From the NCBI GenBank assembly GCA_050248795.1, contig JBFWRS010000021.1:1-61139 (forward strand): a DNA stretch of 61,139 bases, written 5' to 3'. Below the pieces are notes generated by a model. That model did not search any database and was not told where the DNA came from. It worked only from the letters and a program-made list of their open reading frames with translations. Each line of letters opens with the position of its first letter. The stretch's first letter is position 1. A program made the position numbers and the translations under genes. Shown here one piece after another: positions 1 through 8,402 of this stretch. The stretch comes from CAZTDU01 sp050248795 (GTDB lineage Bacteria > Pseudomonadota > Gammaproteobacteria > Burkholderiales > SG8-39).

Positions 1-122
1 GCCGCAACCTCGCGGTGCTCCTCGAGGCGGCGGTGCGCAACTACATCCTGCTGCTGCGTGGCGTCGATTCGATGGCCGAGTTCATGGCGCGGCAGCGCAA
101 GGCCATCGACAAGGACGGCTGA
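1..122 (+). CDS. hprK: HPr kinase/phosphorylase, C-terminal end (partial)
   Basis: The first 122 bases read in frame from position 3 as a 39-residue C-terminal tail (RNLAVLLEAAVRNYILLLRG and following) ending at TGA 120–122. The wording matches the C-terminal helix of bifunctional HPr kinase/phosphorylase, which phosphorylates and dephosphorylates a serine of HPr in the nitrogen or carbon phosphotransferase system. The Walker A part lies outside the window. The stop is 9 bp before the rapZ start, the hprK–rapZ order usual in betaproteobacteria, which supports the call despite the short fragment. Confidence 0.8.
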   Translation, partial: RNLAVLLEAAVRNYILLLRGVDSMAEFMARQRKAIDKDG

Positions 123-131
123 GGCTCAGGC

Positions 132-980
132 GTGCAGCTCATCGTCGTCAGCGGGCTGTCCGGGGCGGGCAAGAGCGTCGCCCTCGGCGTGCTCGAGGAT
201 GCGGGCTGGTACGTGGTCGACAACCTGCCGGCGACGCTGCTGGGCGCGGTGGTCGACTACCTCGGCAGCGCCGGACACGAGCGCGTCGCCGTCAGCGTCG
301 ACGCACGCAGCGCGGCGCTGGCGTCGCTTGCCGAGAGCATCGCCGCGCTGCGCTCGCGCGGCGTCGAGTGCCGCGTGGTGTTCCTGCAGGCGAGCGACGA
401 TGCGCTGCTGCGCCGCTATGCCGAGACGCGCCGGCGACACCCCTTGAGCGGCACACTGACGCTCGCCGAGGCGATCGCGAAGGAGCGCGCGCTGCTCGAA
501 GACGTCGCCGGGCTCGGGCACCGCGTCGACACCACCGGCATGCCGGCGAAGGCGCTGCGCAACTGGATGAGCGACCTGATCGGCAACGAGCACGGTGCGC
601 GCACGCTGCTGTTCGAGTCCTTCGCGTTCAGGAGCGGCATTCCGCTGGACGCCGACTGGGTGGTGGACGCGCGCATGCTGCCCAACCCGCACTACGACCC
701 GGCGCTGCGCGAGCTCACCGGCCATGACGCGCCGGTGGCGGCATTCCTCGAGGCGGACGCACAGGTGCAGCGATTTCGCGAGGACGTGCGCGCGTTCCTC
801 GACCGCTGGCTGCCCGAAGTGGAACGCGACAACCGCAGCTACCTTACCGTGGCCATTGGTTGCACCGGCGGCCGGCACCGTTCGGTCTACCTGGTCGAGC
901 GCCTCGCCGCTGCCTTCCGCGGCCGCTGGACGGTGCTGGTTCGCCACCGCGGGCTCGCTGCCCGCGAGGGCGCGGCGTGA
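132..980 (+). CDS. rapZ: RapZ family nucleotide-binding protein
   Basis: This 282-residue protein has an N-terminal P-loop (GLSGAGKS, about residues 8–15) and a C-terminal domain with the conserved GCTGGRHRSV segment (about residues 245–254), together diagnostic of the RapZ/YvcJ family. In enterobacteria RapZ binds GlcN6P and delivers the GlmZ small RNA to RNase E. The role in this lineage is less certain, and its place next to hprK suggests PTS-linked signalling. The start is GTG at 132, 9 bp after hprK, and the length is normal for the family. The stop codon overlaps the GTG of the next gene (GTGA, 977–980), indicating translational coupling. Confidence 0.93.
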   Translation: MQLIVVSGLSGAGKSVALGVLEDAGWYVVDNLPATLLGAVVDYLGSAGHERVAVSVDARSAALASLAESIAALRSRGVECRVVFLQASDDALLRRYAETRRRHPLSGTLTLAEAIAKERALLEDVAGLGHRVDTTGMPAKALRNWMSDLIGNEHGARTLLFESFAFRSGIPLDADWVVDARMLPNPHYDPALRELTGHDAPVAAFLEADAQVQRFREDVRAFLDRWLPEVERDNRSYLTVAIGCTGGRHRSVYLVERLAAAFRGRWTVLVRHRGLAAREGAA

Positions 981-1570
981 ACACCGCGGACATCCCGCTC
1001 TTTCCGCTGAACGTCGTGCTGTTTCCGGGCGGCCTGCTGCCGCTGCGCATCTTCGAAGCCCGCTACATGGACATGGCAAAGGCCTGCCTGCGCGATGGCG
1101 CGCCGTTCGGTGTCTGCCTGATACGCGAAGGCCGCGAGGTGGGCGATCCTGCCCGTCCCGAGGACGTGGGCTGCCTGGCGCGCATCGTCGACTGGGACAT
1201 GCAGCAGCTCGGCCTGCTGCTCGTCACCGCACAGGGCGAAGCGCGCTTTCGCATCCTCGAGCGGCGCATCGAGCGGGACGGCCTGGCGCGCGCCCGCGTG
1301 GCGCTGCTCCCCGAGGACACCGACGCGCCGCTGCCCGAAGCGTCCGCAGTCTGCGCCGCCGTGTTGCGCAAGCTCATCGAGCAGCACGGGGCGGCGATAT
1401 TCGCCCAACCGCATCGCTTCGATTCCGCGTCATGGATAAGCGCGCGGCTCGCCGAGGTGTTGCCGCTGCCGCTCGCCGAGAGGCAAGCGCTTCTGGAACT
1501 CGACGATGCGCTCGAGCGCATCGGCATGCTGCACCGGTACCTGGCGCAGCATGGCCTAGCGGGCAGCTAG
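977..1570 (+). CDS. Lon N-terminal (substrate-binding) domain protein
   Basis: This 197-residue protein consists of a stand-alone LON substrate-binding domain: it opens with IPLFPLNVVLFPGG and RIFEARY, the hallmark of the Lon N-terminal (PUA-like) fold, followed by a helical region. There is no AAA+ or protease domain. Such proteins are common in proteobacteria and their biochemical role is unknown. An upstream in-frame ATG at 860 lies inside rapZ and does not extend the domain, so GTG 977, overlapping the rapZ stop, is preferred. The 3' end overlaps the convergent mutY stop by 15 bp. Confidence 0.85.
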   Translation: MNTADIPLFPLNVVLFPGGLLPLRIFEARYMDMAKACLRDGAPFGVCLIREGREVGDPARPEDVGCLARIVDWDMQQLGLLLVTAQGEARFRILERRIERDGLARARVALLPEDTDAPLPEASAVCAAVLRKLIEQHGAAIFAQPHRFDSASWISARLAEVLPLPLAERQALLELDDALERIGMLHRYLAQHGLAGS

Positions 1571-2560
1571 CGCTTCCAGCACCTTGCGCACCGGCACCGG
1601 GATCGCGGCCTGCGCGGCCTCGGCGAGGCTGAGCCACACGCGCCCCGGTTCCTGCAGCGTGCGCACCCGGGCGCGCACCGCGCACAGCAGCGGCTGCGCC
1701 TGCAGCCTGAAGTGCGTGAAGCCGTGCTCGACCGGCGCAAGCTTCTCGGGTGCGCGGATGGTGCAACCGAATCGGGTCCGGCAGGTTGCGCGCGCATCCC
1801 GCGCCGTGAGTTCCGGAAATGTCCACAGACCGCCCCACAGCCCCGGGGACGGCCGCCGCTCGAGCAGTACGCGCCCGTCTTGCTCGAGCACCAGCCAGGT
1901 CTGCCTGCGCAAGGGCAGCGCCTTGCGCGCTTTGCGTGCCGGCAGTTCGGCGACGCGCCCCTCGCGCCGCGCCACGCACGCCTTCGCCACCGGGCAGCGC
2001 CCGCAGGCCGGCTGCGCACGCGTGCATACGGTGGCACCCAGGTCCATCAGCGCCTGCGTATAGGCGCCGGTGTCGCGCGCAGGCACCAGCGATTCGGCCA
2101 GTTCCCACAGGTCGCCTTCGGTGCCGAAAGCGCGTGCGAGCACGCGCTTGACGTTGCCATCCAGGATCGCGGCGCGGCTGCCGTAGGCGAACACCGCGAT
2201 CGCCGCGGCGGTGGAGCGGCCGACGCCGGGGAGCCCCTGCAGTGCCTCCTGCGTATCCGGAAAGCCGCCCAGCCGCACCACCTCGCGCGCCGCGGCGAGC
2301 AGGTTCCGGCCGCGCGCGTAGTAACCGAGGCCGCTCCACAGGCGCAGCACCGCGTCCTCGTCCGCGGCGGCGAGCGCGGTGACGTCGGGAAAGCGCGCCA
2401 GGAAGCGCTCGAAGTACGGGATCACGGTCGACACCTGCGTCTGCTGCAGCATGATCTCGGACAGCCAGATGCGGTAAGGGTCGCGCGTGCCCTGCCACGG
2501 CAGGCCGTGGCGGCCGTGCTTCGCCTGCCAGGCGACGAGCTTGCGCGCGAAAGCAGGCAC
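1556..2560 (-). CDS. mutY: Adenine DNA glycosylase MutY
   Basis: This 334-residue base-excision-repair glycosylase removes adenine mispaired with 8-oxoguanine. Visible features are the catalytic region SEIMLQQTQV (about residues 34–43, Glu then Gln-Gln), the helix-hairpin-helix LPGVGRSTAAAI, the catalytic Asp in ILDGNVKRV, and the four-cysteine [4Fe-4S] loop (C-x6/7-C-x2-C-x5-C around CTRAQPACGRCPVAKAC). A C-terminal NUDIX-like domain with GLWGGLWTFPE follows. Length and domain order are normal. It is convergent with the LON-domain gene, with overlapping 3' ends. Confidence 0.96.
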   Translation of the reverse strand: MPAFARKLVAWQAKHGRHGLPWQGTRDPYRIWLSEIMLQQTQVSTVIPYFERFLARFPDVTALAAADEDAVLRLWSGLGYYARGRNLLAAAREVVRLGGFPDTQEALQGLPGVGRSTAAAIAVFAYGSRAAILDGNVKRVLARAFGTEGDLWELAESLVPARDTGAYTQALMDLGATVCTRAQPACGRCPVAKACVARREGRVAELPARKARKALPLRRQTWLVLEQDGRVLLERRPSPGLWGGLWTFPELTARDARATCRTRFGCTIRAPEKLAPVEHGFTHFRLQAQPLLCAVRARVRTLQEPGRVWLSLAEAAQAAIPVPVRKVLEALAAR

Positions 2561-2618
2561 GTGATGGCGACGAACCGGCGCCGCCTCGGGCGCCGGTGGC
2601 CGGCCCGGACCTGCGCGC

Positions 2619-4184
2619 CTAGCGGACAGTCGCGAAGCGCGCCTGCGGACGGTCGTCGGCGCTGTGCACGATGCCGACCTTCTTCTTCATCGCCCATGGC
2701 CGCAACTGGTGGTGCAGCGGCACGTAGTAGTGCTCGTCGCGTGTCTTCACCAGCGCTTCCTTCAATAGCGCGTCGCGCGCCTTCGGGTCGGTGGCGATCT
2801 TGATGGCGTCTATGGTGTTGTCGAGCTTCGGGTCGCTGACGCGGCCGAGGTTGAAGCTGCCGTCTGCGCCGCTGGTCTTGGTGCGCACCAGCGACTGCAG
2901 CGTGTACAGGGCATCGAAGGTCGCCACGCCCCAGCCCAGCATGTACGCGCTGGTGTCCATCTTCAGCAGCTTGGGGATGTAGCTCGCGAACGGCATCGCG
3001 TTCAGCTTCACCTTCAGCCCCGCCCGCGCCCACATCGATACCAGCGCCTGGCAGATCTTCTCGTCGTTGACGTAGCGGTTGTTCGGGCAGTCGAGCGTGA
3101 ATTCGAAGCCGTTCGGGTAGCCCGCGTCCGCCAGCAGCTTCTTCGCGCCGGCAACGTCGGGCTTGATGACCGCGTCGATCTCCTTCGAGTGTCCGTGCAC
3201 GCCGGGCGCGACCATGATGGCGGCGGGGATCGACAGGCCGCGCATGGTGGCCTTCCTGAGCAGCTCGCGGTCGATCGCCATGTTGAGCGCCTTCCTCACC
3301 CGCACGTCCTGGAACGGGTTCCTGCCCTTCACGTTCGAGTACGCCAGTTCCTTGTTGTGCTGGTCCATGCCGATGAAGATGGTGCGCACCTCGTGCCCGT
3401 CCAGCACGTTGATGCCGGGGCTCTTGCGCAGCCGCTCGACGTCCTGCGTCGGCACGTCGGTCACCAGGTCCACGTCGCCCGCCAGCAGTGCCGACACGCG
3501 CGTGGCATCCGACTTGATCGGGGTGTAGATGACGTCGGTGACGTTGCCGTCGAGCTTGCCCCACCAGCCCTTGTTCACCGTCATGACGATGCGCTGGTCC
3601 GGCGCCCAGCTCCTGATCATGTACGGGCCGGTGCCGTTGACGTTGCGCGAGGCGTAGGTTTCCTCCTTTGCCTTGTAGTCCTGGATGTTCTGCGCGCGGT
3701 GCTTCGCGGCCCAGGACTTGCTCATGATGCGGAAGTCGACGATGTTCCGCAGCAGGATCGGCGCCGGGCCGCTGAGGATCAGGTCCACCGTGTGTTCGTC
3801 GATCTTCTTCGCTTCCTTCACGCCGCTGACATAGATCTGCATCGTGCCCTGCGGCTGGATGATGCGCTGGTACGAGAACACCACGTCGTCGGCAGTGAAC
3901 GGCGAGCCGTCGTGGAACTTCACGTTCCTGCGCAGCGTGAAGCGCCAGTGCGTCGGCGACAGCTCCTTCCATGCGGTGGCGAGCGCCGGCTCGATCCTGT
4001 AGTCCTTCGTGTAGCGCACCAGGCCCTCGTAGCTGTGCTGCAGGATCGAGTTGGTGGTGGCGTGGTTCTGCGAGTGCGGGTCCAGCGTCAGGATGTCGTT
4101 CTGGGCGGCCCATTTCAGCGTCGCGGCGTGCAGCGGCAGCGCCGCGGCAAGCGCGGCCGCGGCAACGAAGAGCTTGAAGCGCAT
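2619..4184 (-). CDS. ABC transporter substrate-binding protein, peptide type (family 5)
   Basis: This 521-residue periplasmic solute receptor belongs to the DppA/OppA family (SBP_bac_5). It has an N-terminal signal peptide (MRFKLFVAAAALAAALPLHA, cleavage after ALPLHA), then the LDPHSQNH and DVVFSYQR segments typical of the family. There is no lipobox cysteine, so it should be soluble in the periplasm. The start at 4184 follows an AGGGGG ribosome-binding site. Longer in-frame extensions would place the signal peptide internally and were rejected. It is divergent, by 123 bp, from the permease–ATPase genes that would complete the importer. The ligand cannot be read from sequence; the M20 amidohydrolase next door suggests peptides or N-acyl amino acids. 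Confidence 0.92.
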   Translation of the reverse strand: MRFKLFVAAAALAAALPLHAATLKWAAQNDILTLDPHSQNHATTNSILQHSYEGLVRYTKDYRIEPALATAWKELSPTHWRFTLRRNVKFHDGSPFTADDVVFSYQRIIQPQGTMQIYVSGVKEAKKIDEHTVDLILSGPAPILLRNIVDFRIMSKSWAAKHRAQNIQDYKAKEETYASRNVNGTGPYMIRSWAPDQRIVMTVNKGWWGKLDGNVTDVIYTPIKSDATRVSALLAGDVDLVTDVPTQDVERLRKSPGINVLDGHEVRTIFIGMDQHNKELAYSNVKGRNPFQDVRVRKALNMAIDRELLRKATMRGLSIPAAIMVAPGVHGHSKEIDAVIKPDVAGAKKLLADAGYPNGFEFTLDCPNNRYVNDEKICQALVSMWARAGLKVKLNAMPFASYIPKLLKMDTSAYMLGWGVATFDALYTLQSLVRTKTSGADGSFNLGRVSDPKLDNTIDAIKIATDPKARDALLKEALVKTRDEHYYVPLHHQLRPWAMKKKVGIVHSADDRPQARFATVR

Positions 4185-4307
4185 TTCAGGTTCCCCCTGG
4201 CAATGTTCGTGGTACGTGGTACGGCGTGACGCGCAGTCTAGCCAGAAGGCGCTGCCGGCGAAAGGTTTGACCGCGCCCGGGCGCCCGGGGCAACATCCTC
4301 GCGCCCC
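4185..4307. promoter_or_regulatory. Divergent intergenic region of the peptide ABC transporter
   Basis: These 123 bp separate the binding-protein gene (leftward) from the first permease gene (rightward) and must hold at least one promoter for each. The AGGGGG ribosome-binding site of the leftward gene lies just above its start. I could not identify convincing -35/-10 hexamers. Confidence 0.5.
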
Positions 4308-5291
4308 ATGGCCGCCTTCATCCTCCGCCGCCTCGCCCAGGCCGTCATCGTCATGCTGGCGGTCGGCTTCATCGCGTTCTCCCTGTTTCGCTTCGTCGGC
4401 GACCCGGTGGTGTTCATGCTGGGACAGGACGCGACGCCCGAGGACCGCGAGCGCATCACCCGCCAGCTCGGGCTGGACCAGCCTTTTTACGTGCAGTACG
4501 CGCGCTTCGTCGCGCGCGCCGCGCAGGGCGAGTTCGGACTGTCGCTGCGGCAGGTGCAGCCGGTGTCGACGCTGCTCGCCGAGCGCATGCCGGCGACCCT
4601 GGAGCTGGCGGCGGTGGCGGCGCTGCTCGCGCTCGTCGCCGGAATCGTCCTGGGCGTCTATACCGCGCTGCGGCGACACACCTGGCTGTCGCAGTTCCTG
4701 CTCGCGGCCTCCCTGGTCGGCGTGTCGCTGCCGACGTTCCTCATCGGCATCCTGCTGATCCTCGTCTTCTCGGTAGTGCTGGGCTGGCTGCCCGCGTTCG
4801 GGCGTGGCGATACCGTGGACCTGGGCTGGTGGAGCACCGGCCTCGCCACCTGGTCGGGAATCCGGTCGCTGATCCTGCCGGCGATCACGCTGGGCCTGTT
4901 CCAGATGACGCTGATCCAGCGGCTGGTGCGCGCGGAGATGCTGGAGGTGCTGCGCACCGACTACATCAAGTTCGCGCGCGCGCGCGGCCTCACCGACCGC
5001 GCGGTGCACTTCGGCCATGCGCTGAAGAACACGCTGGTGCCGGTGATCACCATCACCGGGTTGCAGCTCGGCGCCATCATCGCCTTCGCCATCATCACCG
5101 AGACGGTGTTCCAGTGGCCGGGGATGGGGCTGCTCTTCATCCAGGCAGTGACCTTCGCCGACGTGCCGGTGATGGCGGCCTACCTGTGCCTGATCGCGCT
5201 ATTCTTCGTCGTCATCAACCTGGCCGTGGACCTGCTGTACTACGCCGTGGATCCGCGCCTGCGCGTCGATCGCAGCATGGTTGCCCACTGA
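4308..5291 (+). CDS. ABC transporter permease, DppB type
   Basis: This 327-residue inner-membrane permease starts MAAFILRRLAQAVIVMLAVGF and has the periplasmic loop with DPVVFMLGQDATPED (about residues 30–45) and about six transmembrane segments. The EAA-type coupling loop (RAEMLEVLRTDYIKFARARG) contacts the ATPase. This is the DppB/OppB subunit of a peptide-class importer. It is followed after 24 bp by an M20 amidohydrolase, and the partner DppC-type permease lies beyond that. Substrate specificity cannot be determined from sequence. Confidence 0.93.
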   Translation: MAAFILRRLAQAVIVMLAVGFIAFSLFRFVGDPVVFMLGQDATPEDRERITRQLGLDQPFYVQYARFVARAAQGEFGLSLRQVQPVSTLLAERMPATLELAAVAALLALVAGIVLGVYTALRRHTWLSQFLLAASLVGVSLPTFLIGILLILVFSVVLGWLPAFGRGDTVDLGWWSTGLATWSGIRSLILPAITLGLFQMTLIQRLVRAEMLEVLRTDYIKFARARGLTDRAVHFGHALKNTLVPVITITGLQLGAIIAFAIITETVFQWPGMGLLFIQAVTFADVPVMAAYLCLIALFFVVINLAVDLLYYAVDPRLRVDRSMVAH

Positions 5292-5315
5292 GGAAAGCTG
5301 AGGAAAGGGAAGCCG

Positions 5316-6506
5316 ATGAAGAACGATGCCCTGGAGATGCTGCGCCTGTACCAGGCCGAACTGGTGCACATCCGGCGCGACCTGCACGCCAACCCGGAAC
5401 TGGCCTTCCACGAGACGCGCACCTCGCAGCTCGTCGCCGACAAGCTCGCCGAATGGGGCGTCGAGGTTCACCGCGGCATCGCGAAGACCGGCGTGGTCGG
5501 CGTGGTCAGGGGCCGCGCCACCGCGAGCGGCCGCGCCATCGGCCTGCGCGCCGACATGGACTGCCTGCCGATGCACGAGACCGGCAACGTGCCCTACAAG
5601 TCCAGGTTCGCCGGCCGCATGCACGCCTGCGGCCACGACGGGCACACCACCATGCTGCTGGGTGCGGCGAGGTACCTGGCGCAAACGCGCAACTTCGACG
5701 GCACCGCGCACCTCATATTCCAGCCCGCCGAAGAAGGCGGCGGCGGCGGCAGGGTGATGGTGCAGGAAGGCCTGTTCGAGCGCTTTCCATGCGAGGCGGT
5801 GTACGCGGTGCACAACTGGCCGGGGCTTCCGGTGGGCCGCATCGCGGTGCGGCCGGGCCCGATGATGGCCGCCACCGACGAGGTGAAGCTCACGGTGCGC
5901 GGCAAGGGCGGCCACGCCGCGCTGCCGCAGCTCGCGGTCGACCCGGTGGTCATCACCGCGCACATCATCACCGCGCTGCAGACCATCGCCAGCCGCAACA
6001 CCAATCCGCTGGACGCGATCGTGGTGTCGCTGTGCTCGATGCAGACCAGCCAGACCGGCGCGTTCAACGTCATCCCCGGCCACGTCGAGCTGCTGGGCAC
6101 GGTGCGCACGTTCCGCGCAGAAACCCGCGAGATGGCCGAGCAGCGCATCAGGGCGATCGCCGCTTCGGTGGCGCAGGGTCTGGGCGGCGACTGCCATGTC
6201 GACTACCGGCGCGGCTACCCGGCGACGGTCAATACGGACAAGGAAGCCGCGTTCGCGGCGAAGGTGGGCGAGAAGGTGTTCGGCAAGGGCAACGTCGTCA
6301 CCGACGGCGAGCCGACCATGGGGGGCGAGGATTTCTCCTACATGCTGCAGGCATGCCCGGGCGCGTACGTGTTCCTCGGCCAGGGCGGCACGCCCGGCGG
6401 CTGCTTCCTGCACAACCCGGACTACGATTTCAACGACGACGTGATTCCGCTGGGCGCAAGCTACCTGGCCGCGCTCATCGAGGAGTCCCTGCCGCACCCT
6501 GCGTAG
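5316..6506 (+). CDS. M20 family amidohydrolase (hippurate hydrolase/aminoacylase-like)
   Basis: This 396-residue cytosolic metallo-amidase belongs to the M20D (HipO/AbgB/ILR1-like) group. It carries the metal-binding motif MHACGHDGHTTMLLG (about residues 103–117), the catalytic QPAEEGGGGG segment (about residues 139–148), a dimerisation/lid domain, and a C-terminal metal ligand in the MGGEDFSYM region. Members hydrolyse N-acyl amino acids such as hippurate. It sits between the two permease genes of the peptide importer, so it probably processes the imported compound. The AAGGGAAG ribosome-binding site precedes the ATG. The 3' end is read over by the next gene, whose start must lie at or before this stop. 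Confidence 0.88.
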   Translation: MKNDALEMLRLYQAELVHIRRDLHANPELAFHETRTSQLVADKLAEWGVEVHRGIAKTGVVGVVRGRATASGRAIGLRADMDCLPMHETGNVPYKSRFAGRMHACGHDGHTTMLLGAARYLAQTRNFDGTAHLIFQPAEEGGGGGRVMVQEGLFERFPCEAVYAVHNWPGLPVGRIAVRPGPMMAATDEVKLTVRGKGGHAALPQLAVDPVVITAHIITALQTIASRNTNPLDAIVVSLCSMQTSQTGAFNVIPGHVELLGTVRTFRAETREMAEQRIRAIAASVAQGLGGDCHVDYRRGYPATVNTDKEAAFAAKVGEKVFGKGNVVTDGEPTMGGEDFSYMLQACPGAYVFLGQGGTPGGCFLHNPDYDFNDDVIPLGASYLAALIEESLPHPA

Positions 6507-7416
6507 CGCCCTCCTCCGCATCTGGGACCACGACCTCGCGCACAGCTTTCGCGGTTCGCCGGTCACCGTCGTCGCCGCGCTGCTGACGCTCGCCTGCGTC
6601 GCCGGCGCGGCGCTGGCGCCATGGCTGGCGCTGCAGGACCCGTTCGACCTCGCCGCGCTGAGCCTGAACGACGCCTTCAAGCCGCCGGCGTGGATCGAAG
6701 GCGGCGACGCCGCGTATCCGCTGGGTACCGACGGCCAGGGCCGCGACATGTACTCCACCATCCTGTACGGCGCGCGCATTTCGCTGCTGGTGGCGGTCGG
6801 CGCGGTGCTGCTCGCGGTGGTGGCGGGCGTGCTGCTGGGGCTGCTGGCGGGCTACGTCGGCGGCGCGTTCGACGCTTTCGTCATGCGCATCGTCGACATC
6901 CAGCTTTCGTTCCCGGCGATCCTGATCGCGCTGCTGGTGGACGGCGTGGCGCGCGCGCTGCTGCCGCAGGAGGCGCATGGCGGCACGCTGGCGATCCTGG
7001 TGCTGATCCTCGCCATCGCGTTCTCCGACTGGGTGCAGTTCGCGCGCACGGTGCGCGGCTCGACCATGGTGGAGAAGCACAAGGAGTACGTGCAGGCCGC
7101 GCGCGTCATCGGCAGGCACCCGCTCGCCATCATGCTGCGCCATGTGCTGCCGAACGTCATGGGCCCGGTGCTGGTCATCGCCACCATCCGCTTCGGGCTC
7201 GCCATCATCACCGAGGCGACGCTGTCGTTCCTGGGCGTCGGCGTGCCGCCCACCACGCCGTCGCTCGGCACACTGATCCGCGTCGGCAACGATTTCCTCT
7301 TTTCGGGCGAATGGTGGATCACCATCTTCCCCGGGGTCGCGCTGATCATCATCGTGCTGGCGGTCAACCTGCTGGGCGACTGGCTGCGCGACGCGCTGAA
7401 CCCGAAGCTGCGATGA
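6499..7416 (+). CDS. ABC transporter permease, DppC type (start codon uncertain, non-canonical)
   Basis: This is the second permease of the importer, with the DppC-type N-terminus IWDHDLAHSFRGSPVTVVAA, a first membrane helix, the LGTDGQGRDMYSTILYGARIS segment split around residue 83, and a C-terminal WLRDALNPKLR. The first ATG in frame (6748) would delete about 83 conserved residues including the first transmembrane helix. Between the upstream in-frame stop (TGA 6442–6444) and 6748 there is no ATG, GTG or TTG. The only near-cognate candidate that keeps the N-terminus is CTG 6499, overlapping the amidohydrolase end, with GAGGAG 13 bp upstream. With CTG the protein is 305 residues, the normal size. 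A small assembly indel is the alternative. The stop overlaps the next ATG (ATGA). Confidence 0.8.
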   Translation: MRSALLRIWDHDLAHSFRGSPVTVVAALLTLACVAGAALAPWLALQDPFDLAALSLNDAFKPPAWIEGGDAAYPLGTDGQGRDMYSTILYGARISLLVAVGAVLLAVVAGVLLGLLAGYVGGAFDAFVMRIVDIQLSFPAILIALLVDGVARALLPQEAHGGTLAILVLILAIAFSDWVQFARTVRGSTMVEKHKEYVQAARVIGRHPLAIMLRHVLPNVMGPVLVIATIRFGLAIITEATLSFLGVGVPPTTPSLGTLIRVGNDFLFSGEWWITIFPGVALIIIVLAVNLLGDWLRDALNPKLR

Positions 7417-8402
7417 GCGCGCCGCTGCTCGAGGTGAAGGGCCTGCGCGTCGAGTTCCCGACGCGGCGCGGCACGCTGGTCGCGGTGGACGGCGTCTCCC
7501 TGTCGATAGAAGCCGGTGAAGTGCTGGGCGTAGTGGGCGAATCGGGCGCCGGCAAGTCGCTCACCGGCAGCGCGATCATCGGCCTGCTCGAGCCGCCTGG
7601 GCGCATCGCCGCGGGCGAGATCCGGCTCGAGGGCGAGCGCATCGACCGGCTGCCGCACGAGCAGATGCGCCGCATCCGCGGCCGCAGGATAGGCGCCATA
7701 TTCCAGGACCCGCTGACGTCGCTGAATCCGCTCTACACCGTGGGCCGGCAGCTCGAGGAGACCATCCTCACGCACCTTGCCGTGCCGCCGCGCGAGGCGC
7801 GCGAGCGCGCGCTGGCGCTGCTGCGCGAGGTGGGCATCCCGGCGCCCGAGCAGCGCATCGATCACTACCCCCACCAGTTCTCCGGCGGCATGCGCCAGCG
7901 CGTGGTCATCGCGCTGGCGCTGTGCGCCGAGCCGCGGCTGATCATCGCCGACGAACCGACCACCGCGCTCGACGTTTCCATTCAGGCGCAGATCATCGCG
8001 CTGCTGAAGCGCCTCGCGCGCGAGCACGGCACTGCGGTGATGCTGATCACGCACGACATGGGCGTGATCGCCGAGACTGCCGATCGCGTCGCCGTGATGT
8101 ACGCCGGCCGCGTCGCCGAGGTCGGGCCGGTGCGCGACGTGATACATGCCCCGAGGCATCCCTACACCGTGGGCCTGATGGGGTCGATCCCGAAGCTGCA
8201 GGTCGGTGGCGGCGGCGCCGGCAGGCGCGGCGGCAGGCTGGCGCAGATCGAAGGCGCGATGCCGCGCCTGAACGCGATTCCTTCCGGCTGCGCGTTCCAC
8301 CCGCGCTGCCCGCAGCGCTTCGAGCGCTGCACCGTGGATCGTCCCGAGCCGCTCGCCAGCGGATCCGGCAGCGTCGCCTGCTGGCGCTACGCCGATGGCT
8401 AG
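7413..8402 (+). CDS. ABC transporter ATP-binding protein, DppD type
   Basis: This 329-residue ATPase has the Walker A GESGAGKS, Q-loop IFQDPLTSLNPLYTVG, signature FSGGMRQRVVIA, Walker B LIIADEPTTALDV and the H-loop ITHDMGV. A C-terminal oligopeptide-transporter extension contains the CAFHPRCPQRFERC cysteine motif; in some relatives this region binds a [4Fe-4S] cluster. It powers the peptide importer with its DppF partner. The ATG overlaps the permease stop by 4 bp, and its own stop overlaps the next gene by 8 bp, so the subunits are translationally coupled. Confidence 0.96.
   Translation: MSAPLLEVKGLRVEFPTRRGTLVAVDGVSLSIEAGEVLGVVGESGAGKSLTGSAIIGLLEPPGRIAAGEIRLEGERIDRLPHEQMRRIRGRRIGAIFQDPLTSLNPLYTVGRQLEETILTHLAVPPREARERALALLREVGIPAPEQRIDHYPHQFSGGMRQRVVIALALCAEPRLIIADEPTTALDVSIQAQIIALLKRLAREHGTAVMLITHDMGVIAETADRVAVMYAGRVAEVGPVRDVIHAPRHPYTVGLMGSIPKLQVGGGGAGRRGGRLAQIEGAMPRLNAIPSGCAFHPRCPQRFERCTVDRPEPLASGSGSVACWRYADG

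Noticed and set aside
4185..5018. Upstream extension of the peptide-binding protein frame
   Set aside because: It would put the signal peptide inside the protein and overlaps the permease gene antisense; the strong ribosome-binding site supports 4184.
6748..7416. ATG 6748 as start of the DppC-type permease
   Set aside because: It would remove the first membrane helix and about 83 conserved residues; the family is about 300 residues long.
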